Below are positions 9,701 through 24,639 of a stretch of 64,000 bases of DNA, piece after piece. Source of the stretch: Acridotheres tristis. Lineage: Eukaryota > Chordata > Aves > Passeriformes > Sturnidae. Made by a program: the position numbers and the translations under genes. The DNA lies in contig CM072890.1 of NCBI GenBank assembly GCA_037013685.1, positions 12,973,043 through 13,037,042 on the forward strand, in the 5' to 3' direction. Under the pieces are notes generated by a model. The model did not search any database. It saw nothing but the letters and a program-made list of their open reading frames with translations, and was not told where the DNA came from. Each line of letters starts with the position of its first letter. Position 1 is the first letter of the stretch.

Positions 9701-12700
9701 GGAGCGGGCAGGATCCCTCCATGGATTTTTCCATTTCCACTTGAAGAACTTGCATTTGCTGGGGATACCTGTCAGGTTGCCCTATAAGACAGTTCTAAGC
9801 AGCTGTAAGGCGAGGAGGAGCTCGAGAAGGGCCGCAGCATCCGTCGTCAGGAGGCTGGGTGACATTCAAACACTCATGATTGGCAGTATTGGTTTCATTA
9901 AATTCATAATGAAACGTCCTCTGACCTTTTTTCACTTAGGAAAAAGTAATGTGGTAGAGCTAAAATTTCAATACATCCACTGTGAACTAGAGGTTCATGA
10001 GCCCTACTAAAAATCTATCCACTTCCCAAAATAAATTTTCCTGTTATCTAGGAGGTTGTCAAGGAGCTTCTAGTTATATGAATTTTCCACTCCATGCATA
10101 ATTTTGTATATCTTCCTGTATTTTAAGTTTGCACTCATTACTTTCTTGCCAGCTCTTAAAAAACTCCAACATTTCCCTTTCTGCCTCTGTTGCCATGTTT
10201 CTCTTGAATTCTAATCATTCTCTGCAGAGATGCATGGGATGGACGGCTGCTAACAAATGACACGGGCCATATTTGGTCCCATTGTGGTGACTCATACCTT
10301 AATCTGCAAGTAGCTCTATTGATTTTAGGATCTACTATTTCTCCACGAGCTGTCACTGCTTTGGTGGTGGTTCATCACCACCTTTCATCTCTTACAGTTA
10401 TGATACTGTAAAATGGCCAATCTTCTTGGAATATGTCTTCATCCTCCAAAGTTTTGATGTGTCAGTCTTTTTTGCCTTTTTTTTTCAAGTTTTATTTTAC
10501 CTGGTACCACGAGTGTTGTCTTTGGTGGTTTGGTGTCTGTCAGGCGTCTGTGTCCAGCACGAGATGGTTTTTATAATATGGTATTTGACACAGGCATTAT
10601 CTCTCTGCAAGTTTGACATTCTAAGCAGCTCACCTTTTGGATAACCTTTTGATTTTCAGGATTGCTCAACAATCTCCTATTTCAAATGGTATGATATTTC
10701 TCACTATTTTTAGTGGCCAGCATTCACAGGCATGTATGCCAGTGGATTAATGTCTAGCATTTCATTAATCTGAGGTGGCTGGATGCATACATTTGGCTTT
10801 GCACAGCAAGCCCTTTTCTTTTTCTTTATCACATCAATGCTCTTGAGCTCTTAGAAATGCACTAAGAAAATGCAGACTGGCTGCCACTCAGTAACCATAA
10901 GTTGCTTCCTAAATACAGTGGCATATGGTTGCCCTGCCATGAGAAATTCCGGAAAGGTGGATAAATCCTGAGGGACAGATTTCCCTCGGAGCTGTAGGTC
11001 TTACCATGAATCATTGTAGTAAATCACCAATAAGCACTTGAAGATGTAGCTGCTAGAGTTTTTTTAATCAGATACGCAAACAAAGAGAGCATCCATAAGA
11101 TTTCAGGAGAACTAGTTCATTCCTCCGGCAAAAAATAGTAACGTCAAGTGCAGTAAACAACATCTGCAAGAAACAGTACCTATCAAAGTTGTTGAAAATC
11201 AGTAGATTCTCTAGACCTTGGGGATGAGACAGGTAGTGCAAGGTAAAATATGTATTAAAAGACACTTGCACGGCTCCCTCCCCTTTGAGCTAACATTAGA
11301 TTGGGGCTAAGAAACTGGGGCTAGCAAAAACAGGCCTGTGAAAATGGTCCTTTAAATGGATTTGATGGCTTTTGGGGCATGAAAAATCAGAAAGAAAGAA
11401 TGGAAAAATGCAGGACTGGTTTTGTAATGGTCATTTTCATTTATTGTCAGCAAGTCCAGCTAATAATAAGGACTACCAGAATATGGGCAGATGAAATGTA
11501 AAAGAAAAGGTAATACTTCTATGCCTGGAAGTAGGATTTTGAAACAAGTGTGAATATCCCATGTTTCTTTCATATTTGGTTTTCCAAATATTTTTACACT
11601 TCCTTTCTGCATCTCTCCCACCACGTTGTTAGGAATAGTAAAGTGCCCTGGCAGGGAGATGTCAGGGGACATCCTGCAGCCCCCAGGGCACGTGATGAAC
11701 AGGTTCACTTGCAATCTGCTCACCACCTTTGGTGAATTCCTACACCCACTTGCCAGCAAGGTGTAGGGTAGGGCACTGACTACTCCCATGAACTGAAAAT
11801 ATCTCTGAGACACACTTTTGCAAAATTATAGCCAGGAAAACATACCAACTGACATGGAGTTCATATAACAACTGCCCACCCATTTCATTATTTCACAAAT
11901 GTGTGATTCTTGCTTGTGAGCTGTCACCATTAACATTTCCATCTGTCTCAATATTGCTTCTATTCTTAGTTGCTTTGTGATAGATGTAGGTGTATGAAAA
12001 AGATTTTTCCCCCCTCCTTGTGTCATGAAACAGAATAAATGAAAGGCACATATATGAATCCACACATTTCATGCAGGCAGCAAGAAATACAGGCACTTTC
12101 ATGACACTCCCATTACTAGATGTAGAGGTGAAGTAAGAAGCATATGCCTGTGGCCTCTTGGTGCTGCTGGAACAAGTACATAATGGGGAAAAACATAAAT
12201 AAGTCAAAATCTAACTGCGAAAGAACAATATTTCTTTGATCTCCTTTTGAATATGCAGTTGGAAAGACCTATTTTCCCAACCATGTAAGTATGGGAATAA
12301 TTTTATTTATCATGTAGTCCTAATTGGTCTTTTCCTGAGGCAATCTCAAAGGGAAAATAGGTATGACACGCTTTGGTGTTCAAAGGATCAGGTCCTCAAC
12401 TGTGTAGATATTTCTAAACTTAGACCTTTCAAGCTACTCATTGCTTGGACAAACACAAAACTCTGCATTATAGCCAAAACCTGTTTTTCTCAGTACGTCT
12501 ATGCCAAAAATGGAATCAATGGATAACTGTGGAAATGGTCAGACATTTCACAGGAGCCTCCAGCAAAAGCACATCTGGTTCCAGTCATGTTATTCCTGTC
12601 GTCATGTGAACTTCTTGGCAGGGCGCAAATTCACAGTCCCCTGATGGAAAAGGTCTTTTGAAATTGCTAATGGATGTGATGCATTTGCACCCCTGGTGCA

Positions 12701-15700
12701 GCTTGGTGCTTCCCAGAGAGGCAGGGATTAGCCATGCCTGCTCTGTGGAATAAAGTGCTCTGTGGGAGCTTGGCCCCTGCCCTTCCTTGGCTAGTGGAGA
12801 GCCTTGGGGCCAGGGCATTGCCTCAGTGCCAGTTCTGCTGTCAGTAAAGGTGTTCCCACAGTCACAGGCTGTTGTATTGTCTCTTGTGGGGAGCACTAGT
12901 GGTGGGACTGTAATGAACCAAGGTCTTGCCATTAGTGGTCAAGTGTATACTTTTTCTTCCTCCTGCCTTTTCATGGTGTAGTCTGTCTTTTTTATTTTTC
13001 CTTCCCAAAATAGCACACAAACCCCCAATTTAACAAGCATAAACCATTCACTCTGGCCTCCAATTTATTTTGACATTTGGCAAGAATGATTTTGCAACAT
13101 GTTCATTAAGTCATAACATTTTCACTACTTTCCCATTCCAGATCCTTATTGACTATAGCACATGTGAAAATAATGAAGTTATTTATTCTCCAAATGGACA
13201 GTAGACCCCAAAGCTCCCAAGAAATTGCATTGTTTATGGATGCAATGTATGCAGAGACTTTTAAGGCCCTAGGTCTTCCCTGAGTGTTAAAAAAGATGGT
13301 TCATTTCTGAAAAGAGTGAAGAGGGGTTTATCATCCACTAAAATGTTAATAGGATTGTTCAGTTAAGGAGGTCTCATCAGACCAGTTTTTTCTCTTTTCT
13401 TAAACAGAGCCTTTGTGGGATTTGGGAATAAATAATGCAGTAAAAAGTTATGGTAGTAGATAATTAGATGGACCAGCTAAAAGCAATATGAAAGGGGGCT
13501 GGTAGCACAAGGATTACAGAAGGTGTGTGGGCATTTTGACATCCAGAAAACATTATAGATCTGGTCTCAGCTACCTCAGTCTCATGATGATAATTAAGAA
13601 ATGTGGGCGTAGAAAAGCTCTTTGCATGGTTTGGTTGGATTATTGCTGCAGTTCAAAACACAATTGACAGAGACACCCACATTGGACATGATTGCCCTTT
13701 GATGAGGCAGATACTGACTTTTTAAAGCTGACACAGTTAAAATTATGTCCAAAATTTATGGGGCCACAAGCTTCTCACTAGACTCCATTATTATAACAAA
13801 TGGTAAAATACAAATTGAAGCAGTTAAAAAAAACAAGAGTGAGGCATGCTGAGGTGAAAGGGACCCTGGCAGTGGGAAGGCTTCAGGATTAACTTTTTTT
13901 CTCACCTGTTTGGCAAGAGTAGAAGCACATAGGCAGTGTCTGGGGGTTCACTTTCTCTGTATGTGTGTGCTCTTTAAAGGCAAAGAGGAAGACCAGAAAG
14001 GCTGGTTTTGTTGATAACCCACAGTAAAGCCAGAGGAATGCAGCTTGTGTGTTGTGTGGCAGATCTTTCCAGCCCTTTTGCCTCCAGTTGTTCATCAGCA
14101 ACACAGAGATGTTACCAAGCTCCCCTCTGACCACCGAATAAGGTGAAATATACCATAAATTTAAATAAGAGCAAAACCCAACCACAAAGTTCACAATTCT
14201 TTATCTGAAGGGTATGTTTTTAAGAAACATTTGAGAATGGAAGGAGAATGATGGAGGCTGTTTAGATGGTTACTGCTCAAGTCTAAGACATGTCATTAAC
14301 AGTATAGCTTAACATACTAACTCTTGCAGTGTATTATTCTAATATTAGAGACACTAAACCTGTACAGCTATGGAAATGTCAAAATATTTACTTCAGCCCT
14401 GATCCTGCATTCAGGTTTCTTTATCCTTTTATGTGTTTTGCCCCTTAAAACAACAGCAATAGAAGGAGGTTGTATGGTGGCCCACAAGTAGTTCTGTATC
14501 TCTCACTTAGCTCCCATTCAGATTTTCTCCCAGGAATCAGAAAAGGCTACACATTGTCAAGGCAGACAGAGGTCGGAAAATATCTGACATTTCAAAATTA
14601 AAATTTTCCCAGTATTTTCAACACAAACTAAGTTCTGTATTATTTAACAGAGTATTCAAAGAGGCTTTTAGTATTTCTGTCTAAAGCTACCATCAATAAT
14701 GTGACAATGACTTTTAATTAATATTCAGATTCAAACCCAAACGATATAATGAAAAGACAATGGATTTAATGGATTTCAGATAAACAGGTGGCTACGAAAG
14801 AAAAAAAAATGCAGCTGATTTCTGACAGTGAATACCTTTTGAAACCCAACCAACTCTACTGAGAATGGGATAAAGCAGGAGGCATGAGCAGAGGTCAAGA
14901 GACTGGAATTGTTGATGTGTTGGTTTGCTCTGCAAAATACATGTTTCACTCACACCTGCCAAAAGTCTATAAAACCATCTGAGAGAATATTTGGCTGAAC
15001 TTTGTAAACAGATAGCTGATAACATAGTATTGACTAGGAAAACAAAACGACTTAGCAGTTTTTAAATTAGGCTAAATTCCAGGTTTTTAATTTTCCAGTG
15101 GATGATGATACATCTCAAATGTCTTTTGCTACTGTACAAATCTCTTGCCGTAGCCTGAAGTGTGATACCCTTTATTTTATTGCTAAAAATGTATTGCATC
15201 AGAGAGAAAAGAAAAACTACAGCATCTATTGGTCATAGAGTCATCCACAGAAGGAGTGAATCTTACAGTATTTTCCATATGAATCTCTTTCTGTGTCCCA
15301 AATTTGGTTTATTTACTAAGATATTTTAAGTCCTTGCACCACACTCATCATTCATCACCGGTTTTGAGCACCTTTCTAAGTGATACGAATAACCTCTGTC
15401 ACATGTTTTGTTCTCATCCTCTTCTGAGGTCACAAGTACTTAATTCTAGGATTTTTCCCTAATTTTGGTTAATTGTTGTGCATAAGTCTTTCACAAAGGT
15501 CTTGGTGGTAGCAAGAGGTAAAAGTTTAATCATAGATTCACCTCTTTTCTTTCTGTGTGGCATTTGCTCCTACATCAGCAGTCAGTCACTCTATCCACCA
15601 CTTATTCCCCAGGCAGATCTGATTCTCATGCTTTTTCTGCCCACCACCTGTTGTTTTCCCAAATCCTTCACCTAGACTCAGTCAGCTGTCTAACCATGCT

Positions 15701-18700
15701 CATAGCCCTGCATATCCACTGCTTTTCTCACCTCTTTTTCTGAGCTCTTCTAAAGACACAAATGTCTCTGACTTAAGAAGAGCTTTTAATTCCCAGTCTA
15801 CTGCCTTTGGCACCTAATAGTTATTTTTATCATCTACTTTCCCATCAAAGTACTTCTGCAGCAGTCCCTTAAGAAAATTCTGCTGGCTCCCAAATTTTAA
15901 GGAAGCCAAGACATCTGACAAAAAGGCTAAGTCCTTGAAAAGACAAACCTAGAAAATTAATTTGAAGTGGCCAGAATTTCCTATTCATTTTCTGTAGGGA
16001 TTTTCCAGGGAACAGGGAAGAAATTCAGACTGATGTGAGGCATACACTTCAGGCCAGGAGAAAAGCCAAAGATGATGGACCTTTTCGAATTATTTTCTTT
16101 GGATCCAGCAGCCTGTCCCAGAGCAATAGGGTAGGAGCAAAGCAATGTAGTGACTCACGTCCTTCCCCACCAGAGGCCATGGTGTGACAACTGCCTGGGG
16201 CTCTAACAGGCATCAGAACTTCCCTGCAGGGGAGTCCTGCAGGGCTCCTGTGGACCCCCATGGGGCCTGTGCCAGTGAGCAGCTATGGGAGCAGCAGTGG
16301 TGAAGGGCAAGCAGAAGTGATGGATAGTGCTGGAGTCCTGGCAGGAGCAGGCTGGCCCACATGAGGGGAGCAGTGCTTGGATGGAAAAGAAATAGCAGTG
16401 AGTCTTGCCTAGTATGGACGAGCACAGGGTGAGGGGTCTACCTTCCCAGCAAGCGAGTTTGGGAATCCCTCAGCCATCTGCAAGCCCCTCCTGCCTGGCT
16501 TTATCTGAAGCCCTGATGGGGGAAGCTGTCCACTGCCTTCCCAGTCCATGTTTTTTGTGGGGTGTTAGTAAAGATTAATAGTTAGTTAAAAATCAATCAG
16601 CCAAATTTAGATGGAGGTCTAGTACCAGTTTGTCAGACAATGAGAATGTGTATTTCATCTGCTTGTCTTTCATTTGTGTTATCACTCAGGGTAAGCCTTT
16701 TTTCCTGAGTCTCTAAGCCCATCAATTCATGGAATTAACACAATGTTCCTTTACTGCGAGGGTGAGGGTCTGACAAAAACACAGCAAACCCAAACTGCAA
16801 AATAAACTGTTTTCAGTTATACTTCCCCAGCTCTGGTAGTTGGTGCAATTTTCTGGCAGTTAACAGGGTCTAAATCAAGAAACTAATCAGAAATAAGCCT
16901 GAAAATTGTACTGGCTCTTATTTACTTTCTTTTATCTTGATACAACTTCTTAAAAGAATATTTTTAACAGATCCTTTAGACATTTGTAGTAAGAGGCAAT
17001 AGATAAAATGTCATAATTTCCATACGAAGGAGTGCAATTCCTGTACAAAAAAGCCATTTTATCCTAATATGGTCTCAGAATCTAAGTAACGTATTCTGTC
17101 ACAAGAACTTTTGCATCAAAACAATTTTTCTGTTTCATATCCAAGAAGAAATGTTGAATATTTAAATTCCACATTCTTTTTGATCTTAATTCCCTTCACA
17201 GAAGAGCTCTTTAGGTCTCATCAATGTGCTCTAGGTGCAATATCTGAGTATATTTTTTATATTACGGGATCTAACCCAAATTAAGGAACCAAAGGGGAAG
17301 AAGCTAACATGCCCATAAGGGAAAATGATTCTGCTCGGAGCACGTAGCAGGGTAAAGCATCAAACAGAAACATAACAAAAGTCTAAAATAAGGGGTTTCA
17401 TGCCTGGGTGCAAAGTGCTTGCTGAAAATCTAGCATTTGGCTCCCTTCTGATTTAAAAACTTTGCATTCCTGCTGACTTCCATGGTGTTTATGTTCAAAT
17501 AAGTAAAGGCACCACGAGGCCATATAGTACAACTGCAATTTGCAATAAATTATAGCAGATTAAACAGCCAACTAATGAAATACAAAGAGGTGTTTAAAAT
17601 TTTCCCTTGTAAGCATTTATGTTTCAGATGTATAAACTACATGAAAAATAAACATTGTCCAGAAAATCAATGTATATTATGTTGTTTATGAATTTATACT
17701 CTAATGAACCACCAAGGCCCCACTAAATGTCTTGCCAAAGCCAGGGGTAGATTTCATTTGGGTATTCTCTGAGTCATATCCAACCCTAAAAATACAGGGG
17801 CCTTGAGCATCAAAATGTAGGATTGCTTTCCTAAGATTGTGCTGAAATGAGTTTTGTGGTAGTGGCCATGTCTCCACTGCTGGATGCTCCTGGCCCAACC
17901 ACCCCTTAGCCCTCAAAAGCCACCCTGACCTTGTGTAGGCTGGAGCAGAGAAATCAATATGTTTTCCCATTTGAGAAATGGTGTAGAATGTGAGGAAAGT
18001 TATTTTAAAATAGCTTAAAATTTGTATGTATTTTCTGGATCAATATTTCAGGATTTTTGAATTCCCGAGTAGTCATACATTCACCCTATGTTTTGTTCCC
18101 ATCTCTCTGCATCTATAAATGATAGTCTGAGCGCATCACATGCTGTAGAGAGAGAACCAGCTATGCATCCAACAACCCCCATACTGTACTAGTGAGAAGG
18201 AAAATAATATTTTAATAGTAGTACCAAAAAAACAGCTGTACTGGCACTAGTTACTATTTAAAGCAATTCTGCCATGCAAGTCAATGAAATAATTTCATCT
18301 GGCCAATGCAGAGTAATTATGCCCCCTGTGCAATTCCTGCTCTTTGGAGCTGGGTGTTACAGCGAAAGGAAAGAGGAAGTGAGGACTGCACCTTCTCTGT
18401 TGGCAATCTTTTGTGTATTAGCACTCCCTGAGGAATGGGTGAGCACATAACCCCATAGTGATCTTGCTGCTGTCAGTGCTCACATGCCACTTGGGCACCC
18501 CTCTGCCATGGATGAACAGACCTTACCTTTCATTTGGACAAATGAAAACTCCTGGACAGACACATGGCTGCCTATTAATCTCCAAAGTGGAATGTCGCAA
18601 CATTTACACCCAACGTGGTTCCAGTCATTAAATTACTGACAGATTAACAATCCCAAGTATTCAATAAACAGAAATGACACCATACAAATGAAATGTTTTA

Positions 18701-20524
18701 TTCAAGGGAAGTTTTTGCTTTAATGTGACAAATCCAGTTATTTGTTGCTTGAGCCACAAGTCACAGTAACTGGAGGACGAGAACCTGAAGGGGTCTGAGT
18801 TTCATTTTGAGGACTCATTTTAATATTTATTGCTGCACTGATAATTTTAGTTTGCAATTAACAAAAATATCTACTGCTTCACAGATACATCTCTCTATAA
18901 TGCTTTGGGTGGTTAACATAAAAAATGTTTTGAACTCTTATGTTTTGTTTCTTAGGTGAAATAGCTCAATATGCTATTTAAAGGAAAAAAATCCTGAATT
19001 TATCTTTAAACACATCAGCTTGTTTATAGCATTGATGTGGCTCTGCTTTGAAAAGGGATGGAGCCAAAGTACCTTAACCTCTTCGGGAAGATGAAGACAG
19101 CTATCTAAGTGCAGCATAAAATACGTGAATAGGAAAATCTTGAAGGGCAGGAGAGCCAGAAGAACTATTTAATGTTTACACATGCTTTGCATTCCCAAGG
19201 ATTTCTGTGTACCCAAGGAGGATCCCTCCTGCCAGTTCCTGGCTGGAGTGGGACCCTGTGGGTGGTGGGCACCCCGGAACAGCTACTGGCCCTGGTGCCA
19301 AACACCATCTTCCATTTCCCCACCCCAACTGTTTGCTTCAGATCTCTTATCACCCATCACTCTCTGGGCAATATCACTGAGCTGCTGCACCTGGCAAATG
19401 GAGTGCTTGAGCTTGATGTCAGAGGAGATTTTAGTTGCTTAAATAGAAATAAACTACAAAAGAGCATTCACAGGGCCTGGGAATGGGGGCTTAGACCTGG
19501 GATTTTGGGGCTTGCGTATTTTAGCACACACTCAAAATAAGCTCTCCAAAGTTATGCACTGAGGAGGGTTTGCTAAGGCATATACCTATTCTGATAAAAT
19601 GCCTGGCTAAGTTTATGAACACCCTGTAATCTGATCCCTTTAAATATTAAAAATAATCCACTATATTGCATCTAATTGAAACCCACTCAGTACTTAGAGG
19701 AAAGGAGAGATGAGTCAATCCCAACACCTTTCACCCACAAGTGCACCAACAGTTTTCTGATCTTCTTTAATCATAGAGCTCCAATGGCCTGATTCGTCAC
19801 AGGAGTGCATCTCTAGCCATCTATTCTTTCCACACTTGGCTCAGGTTTCCACCATCCCAAGGAATCACACACAACCTTCTTTGGGGAAGAGGGGATTTTT
19901 TTTCTGTTCCAATGTCTGCTGCTCCCTCAGTCTGCATTTTTGCTGGTGCTGTACCATGTCTTTTTCTGTCTGCTGTGATGGAGCCTTTGCTGAGCTGTTA
20001 ACAGGAAGGGCAGAGGTGAGTGAGGAAGGCTCAGGCACCATACACCAGACACCTGGTACACTGGATACTCTTGGGCACAACCCACTTTCCCCTTTGCTCA
20101 GGTAATGGGTGTTTAATGCCTCCAAAACAACAGCAGTAAGGCAGAAACACTTAGGAGATGAATTGCCAGTTTTAGTGAATGTCAAAGCATCAGGAAATGA
20201 CAAACAAAACTTTTAATATTTCTGCTGGGTTGGATTAATTCTCTCCTTACTTTTTTTTTTTTTTTTCCTCATTCTCACCTTCTTTTCTGTGTCATCATCC
20301 TCAACAGCTGCCCTGCATCCCACAGTGTGGGGCAAGCCTGGCATGGCTGGACACTGGCCGTGGGACCAGGTGTCAAAACAAAGGGTGAATTATCCTTCTG
20401 GCTTCTCCCAGCCCTTCAGCACAGGGAAGAGGGACTTCATGTGTGGTTTAGGAGTCCCACTGTCCAAGCAGTGCATGGAGTTCATGCAAAACCCCAAAAC
20501 AAAAGCCTAGAGGTTTGGATGGGA

Positions 20525-20530
<6 letters not shown>

Positions 20531-20570
<40 letters not shown>
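20531..20570 (+). repeat. (GT)20 microsatellite
   Basis: Twenty uninterrupted GT dinucleotides. Alternating purine-pyrimidine DNA of this length can adopt Z-form and is usually length-polymorphic. Confidence 0.95.
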
Positions 20571-20572
<2 letters not shown>

Positions 20573-22876
20573 ATGCACATCCTTGCATGTGGCAATTGTC
20601 ACATGTCACACATTCTATTTCTACAACACTTGATGCCAGTAGAGACAACTATATGAGTGGTGGCAAGGAACAAACCCAGATTTGGTGTGCTCACCAAAAA
20701 GTATGAAAAGTATGTTCATGAGCAGCTTAATAGATTTATGCGTAATAGACATGTGCATTTCCTTTTATGCAAAAGGCTAATCTGCACCTACCATAGAAGT
20801 CTGTCAGAGAAGCAGTTTCATGCACATAAATTGTGCTGAAATCCCTGATTAGAAGGCATGGGACAAGATTCAGGGTGCAAACCCTGCCATGTGATGGAAA
20901 GCTGGCATACCTCTAGCAGACATGAGAAGAAAACAATTATTTTAATTGTTTGTTAGCTTTAAAATCACTTTTGCTGTAGCTGCAGGGTGACAATTCTGAG
21001 CTATTAAGTGGTATTTTCTTCAGAAAAAATGTTGTGGTTTTGGTGCCTGTGATTCAAAGAGTAGGTTTTCCTGCTTTATCCTGTGTACGTGCAGCCTACA
21101 AACCATGTCTAATGAAAGATCTTTGGGTTTGGATTCCCATCTTTACTATTCCACTTCATACTTTCCCTGCTAAAATGAGGCTGAAAGGCCTCTCAAAAAA
21201 TGTTGTTCACTGAAGGTGAAAATATGTTTGAAATTAAGAGCAACTACACTGCACTATTTAAGGCACAGGGTCTATTCTAGTCACCCAGCAAGCTGCTTGC
21301 AGACCAGAACGAAAGCAACTCTGTAGGCTGAACACAATGTAAACCTTGAGGCTGTGAGATCCAAGAACCACCAATTCCAGGGCATTAACACACAGATGCC
21401 TGGGAGGGGCTGTGGCCACAGTTTGGCCGACTCCTGAATGCAAGGGGCAAACTGGGGAAGTGATCATCACCCTCTTTCTGTCATCATCTCTCAGTCAAAG
21501 CCTCTACAATACAAAGATTTTACAAAATAAAGCAGAATTTTACTGTGGTTCTCAAAGATGCTAAAGTTTTTCTAGTGCACTGATGTTAGTGTGGAGCATG
21601 AGGGGCTCTCTTGTGTGTGCTGCAACCACTGAATCATTGTAGAGCAGCTTCATAGCCCAGTCATCTTACAAATGCACCATGTCTGCAACCCTGGTTGTGT
21701 ATATTAATTGTGTATATAATCCATTGCAATTTTTAGCATTACTTGAGTTGGAAAAGTTTATTTCCATGAATTTTCCATCCCTTTAATGTGAAAAAAAAAT
21801 AGCAAAGGAAGGTAACTAGGAAACATGAATAAACATAATTAAACAAAATGCTCGTAATGATAGAAGAAATTACTTCAGCCAATTAAAACTTTTAACAGAA
21901 AAACCCTGTAGCATCAAAACCCGAGTACATCAATAGCATTGTCCTTTTTGTAATCAGGATTAGTTTATATTTCCTGACAGCCAAGTGAGAAGAATTCCAA
22001 ATTGTAGCTTCTTGAACTTTTTCTCATTCAAAAACAGATCAAGATACTACATGAATAAAACGGGGAGTGTGAAGACACAGACTGGGGGAGGGGAGGCTCA
22101 ATCACCCGTTACCTTTTGTCTAATTATGTACCTTTTAAGAATGTTACTCTTTTCAAATATTGACTTTTTTATTGCGTCTGCTAAAGTTGCAATGGGGGAA
22201 TTGAGGAGCCCCACAAACTACTTTATCATATAATTAGTTTATCAGTAAATTTGGACCTCATACATCAATCACTATAATGCATAATCTCCAGTGAGACAGA
22301 AACCAGGTGTGCGTGCTTCTGCTTTCTTCTTTATAGTATCTACAGCATCATTAGTGCCTATGCTACAGTTTAAATTGAATTCAGCAAAAAGAAATGATCT
22401 TACCCCAATGATCTTACCTGCAAGCAATATTATTGCAGGGATAAATCACAACATTTTGTTGATTGACAACTCATACTCTTGCCCTGTTGCTGTTTAGAAA
22501 ATTGTAAAGTATGATTCGTGTATGCAAAGAATTTGTCATGAATAGAAAAAACATTTGGTTTCAAGGAAAATGCTGTAAAGTGGGCATATTGTAACAACAC
22601 CAAGAGGCTTGATACACTGAATTATCTGAAACCACCAGAAAATGGTCTGCCTGCCCTTTTCTTCCCTATGCAATTGTCAAGTGCCTCTTACTTGTGACAT
22701 CTGTACAATCCAAATGGGGGAAACAGCTCCTGAGACAGGCTGGAAGACATGTTTTTTCAGACACAACAAGAAAGAACTCCTTTTGGCTCTACCAAGAAAA
22801 CATCAGGACATCTTTGTATCCTGTGTATCCCACAAATCTCAAAGCTGATGTTTATGTAACCTCCAAATTTATAGTG

Positions 22877-22933
22877 ATCTTGTGGACAAAGAAGTGGAGG
22901 TCGTGCATCTTATGGACGAAGGAGTGGAGGTCC
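22877..22933 (+). repeat. 30-bp imperfect tandem duplication
   Basis: Two adjacent copies start at 22,877 and 22,907 and share ATCTTRTGGAC, AAGRAG-like and TGGAGGTC blocks with few mismatches. Because 30 is a multiple of three, the overlapping open frame stays open and shows a repeated ILWTKxWRS motif. That is a by-product, not evidence of coding. Confidence 0.7.
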
Positions 22934-24639
22934 AACCAGAGCAGTGTCCCCATGTCAGGACTATCAGTTGCTTCACAAACTAATACCTTGAAGACCCAAT
23001 TTTTGGGGGGGGTCATTCATAAAAATTCTCTTGGAAGTCAGAGTCTGACTGAAAAATATGGAACTCAGCTTTCATGTGCATTAAAAATCCAAACAAGTAA
23101 TTATTTACATTACTTTTTCATTTTTCGAGTAATCAAGCACTGGCTGGTAATAATGCTCAAAGGGCTGATTACACCAGCAAGAAACAGGAGCTCCTCTGAC
23201 CAAACCTCTTCCCCGGGAAAATCTATACACCGATGCAAAAGGCAGCATGTTTGTAGCACAGAAAAATGGGAATTTCATGGTTGCATGGAATTAATGGTTC
23301 TAATGTTCTTAGCAGTGCTGAGCTGAAGCACTTACCACAGAGTGAGGACTTGTCAGGCTGGCTGTAACATGCTTCCTTTCCAAAATTAAAAAAAAAAATT
23401 GTTCTGATTGCAAGCAGATTTTTTCAGAGTATATCCCTTCTCCTTCACTCCTGAGAAAAAGCCAGCAGTGTTTCTAAAGCATGATACTTGCTGCTGCTCA
23501 TCTGCATGTCTAGTGTACTAGCAGAAGAGACTTTTCTCCAGGAATAACAAATGTGTGATGTATTACATTACCACTGATTAAAGTAACCTCTCCTGCTACT
23601 GTTTAACTTGTCTGGTAGATCATCCAAATACGTTCAGGCACCATCTTACAAACACAGAATATTGAAACTGTACTGTTTTATGACTGTGCAAAAAGGCTGC
23701 TGAAAACACGCTGCCTTAGTGAAATCAGGTACGCACACTAATACAGTCATATCTGGAAAGTTAAACGGTATTGTGAAATCTAAAGCAGATAAATAAAATC
23801 TACACACTAACCTAGCAGTTTCCAGGTACAATCATGTGTTGGAAATACCTCTGAGACACACACCTGGCATTATTGCTGAGAGATATAAGCTTATATTGAT
23901 ATATCAGAGTGGAAAAAGGAATGGTTGATATATCCCTAATGGCAGAATTTGAATAACACAGAAATAGCAGGGCAGGACTTGGCTTGAATAGCTACCTGTT
24001 ATTAGTGGCTTAATTAGTGTATTGTCTATCAGCCAACAAGAGCTGGACATGGTTCCTCTGGCCCAGGCTGTTAGTGAAATGTCTCCTTTCTCCTAAATTG
24101 GATAGATTTGGACTGGAAAGCGCTGAGACAAAAGAGGCAGAACTGTCTTCGTGCTCATTGACATTTTTAGTTCAAACACGCGAAACTAAGCCCACAGGTG
24201 CAAGAAAGATGGTGATATGGTACTCAAGCATGATTTTTTTAAAAATTCTTAAACCTGCAAAGGTTATTAACAACCAGGAATATTTCCTTTAATATATATT
24301 AAAAGCTTATTTATATGGAAGGCCTTAAGTGTACTCGAATTCCAAACACCTGGGTTATTTTCTTTAGTGATCAATGCAGGTGTTTCACAGCAAAAGTACA
24401 CAGGCAATCAGACTGTCTGAGGGCAGCAATGAGTTGCACACATTTCTCCTAGTATAATTAAATTTTCACAAGTGTGTGGAGTGAATGGGCCTTTGTCATT
24501 AATTGAAATTAAATGGCAGTCAGGCTTTGAGGTGTAGAAAAATACATGTTTTACCCCATTCATTAAAGAGTTGTGCTATCTTCTGAAAATCAACTGCTTC
24601 CAATTTTGCCTGTAAGGGAAGAGTGAAGGAAAGAGGCAA

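Larger units (their letters stand above)
9760..24600. other. BDNF intron between the exon I-III and IV-VI clusters
   Basis: Fifteen kilobases of AT-leaning DNA with no coding frame I can support. The longest frame, 22,694-23,326 on the + strand (210 codons), has no recognisable domain and runs through a 30-bp tandem duplication. Simple repeats are the (GT)20 tract at 20,531-20,570 and oligo-T runs near 20,250. No tRNA or clear transposable element was identified. Conserved enhancers may be present but cannot be judged without comparison to other species. Confidence 0.5.

Noticed and set aside
8779..9744. 321-codon + strand open frame
   Set aside because: Lies in a CpG island with equal-looking frames on other phases and strands; composition is Pro/Arg/Ala/Gly and nothing suggests a protein family.
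22411..22428. Minus-strand donor-like GCAG|GTAAGAT
   Set aside because: One such match per strand is expected by chance in 64 kb, and there is no promoter or CpG context, unlike the site at 6,576.
22694..23326. 210-codon + strand open frame
   Set aside because: No recognisable motif, ordinary AT-leaning DNA, internal tandem duplication, and no splice or promoter context.
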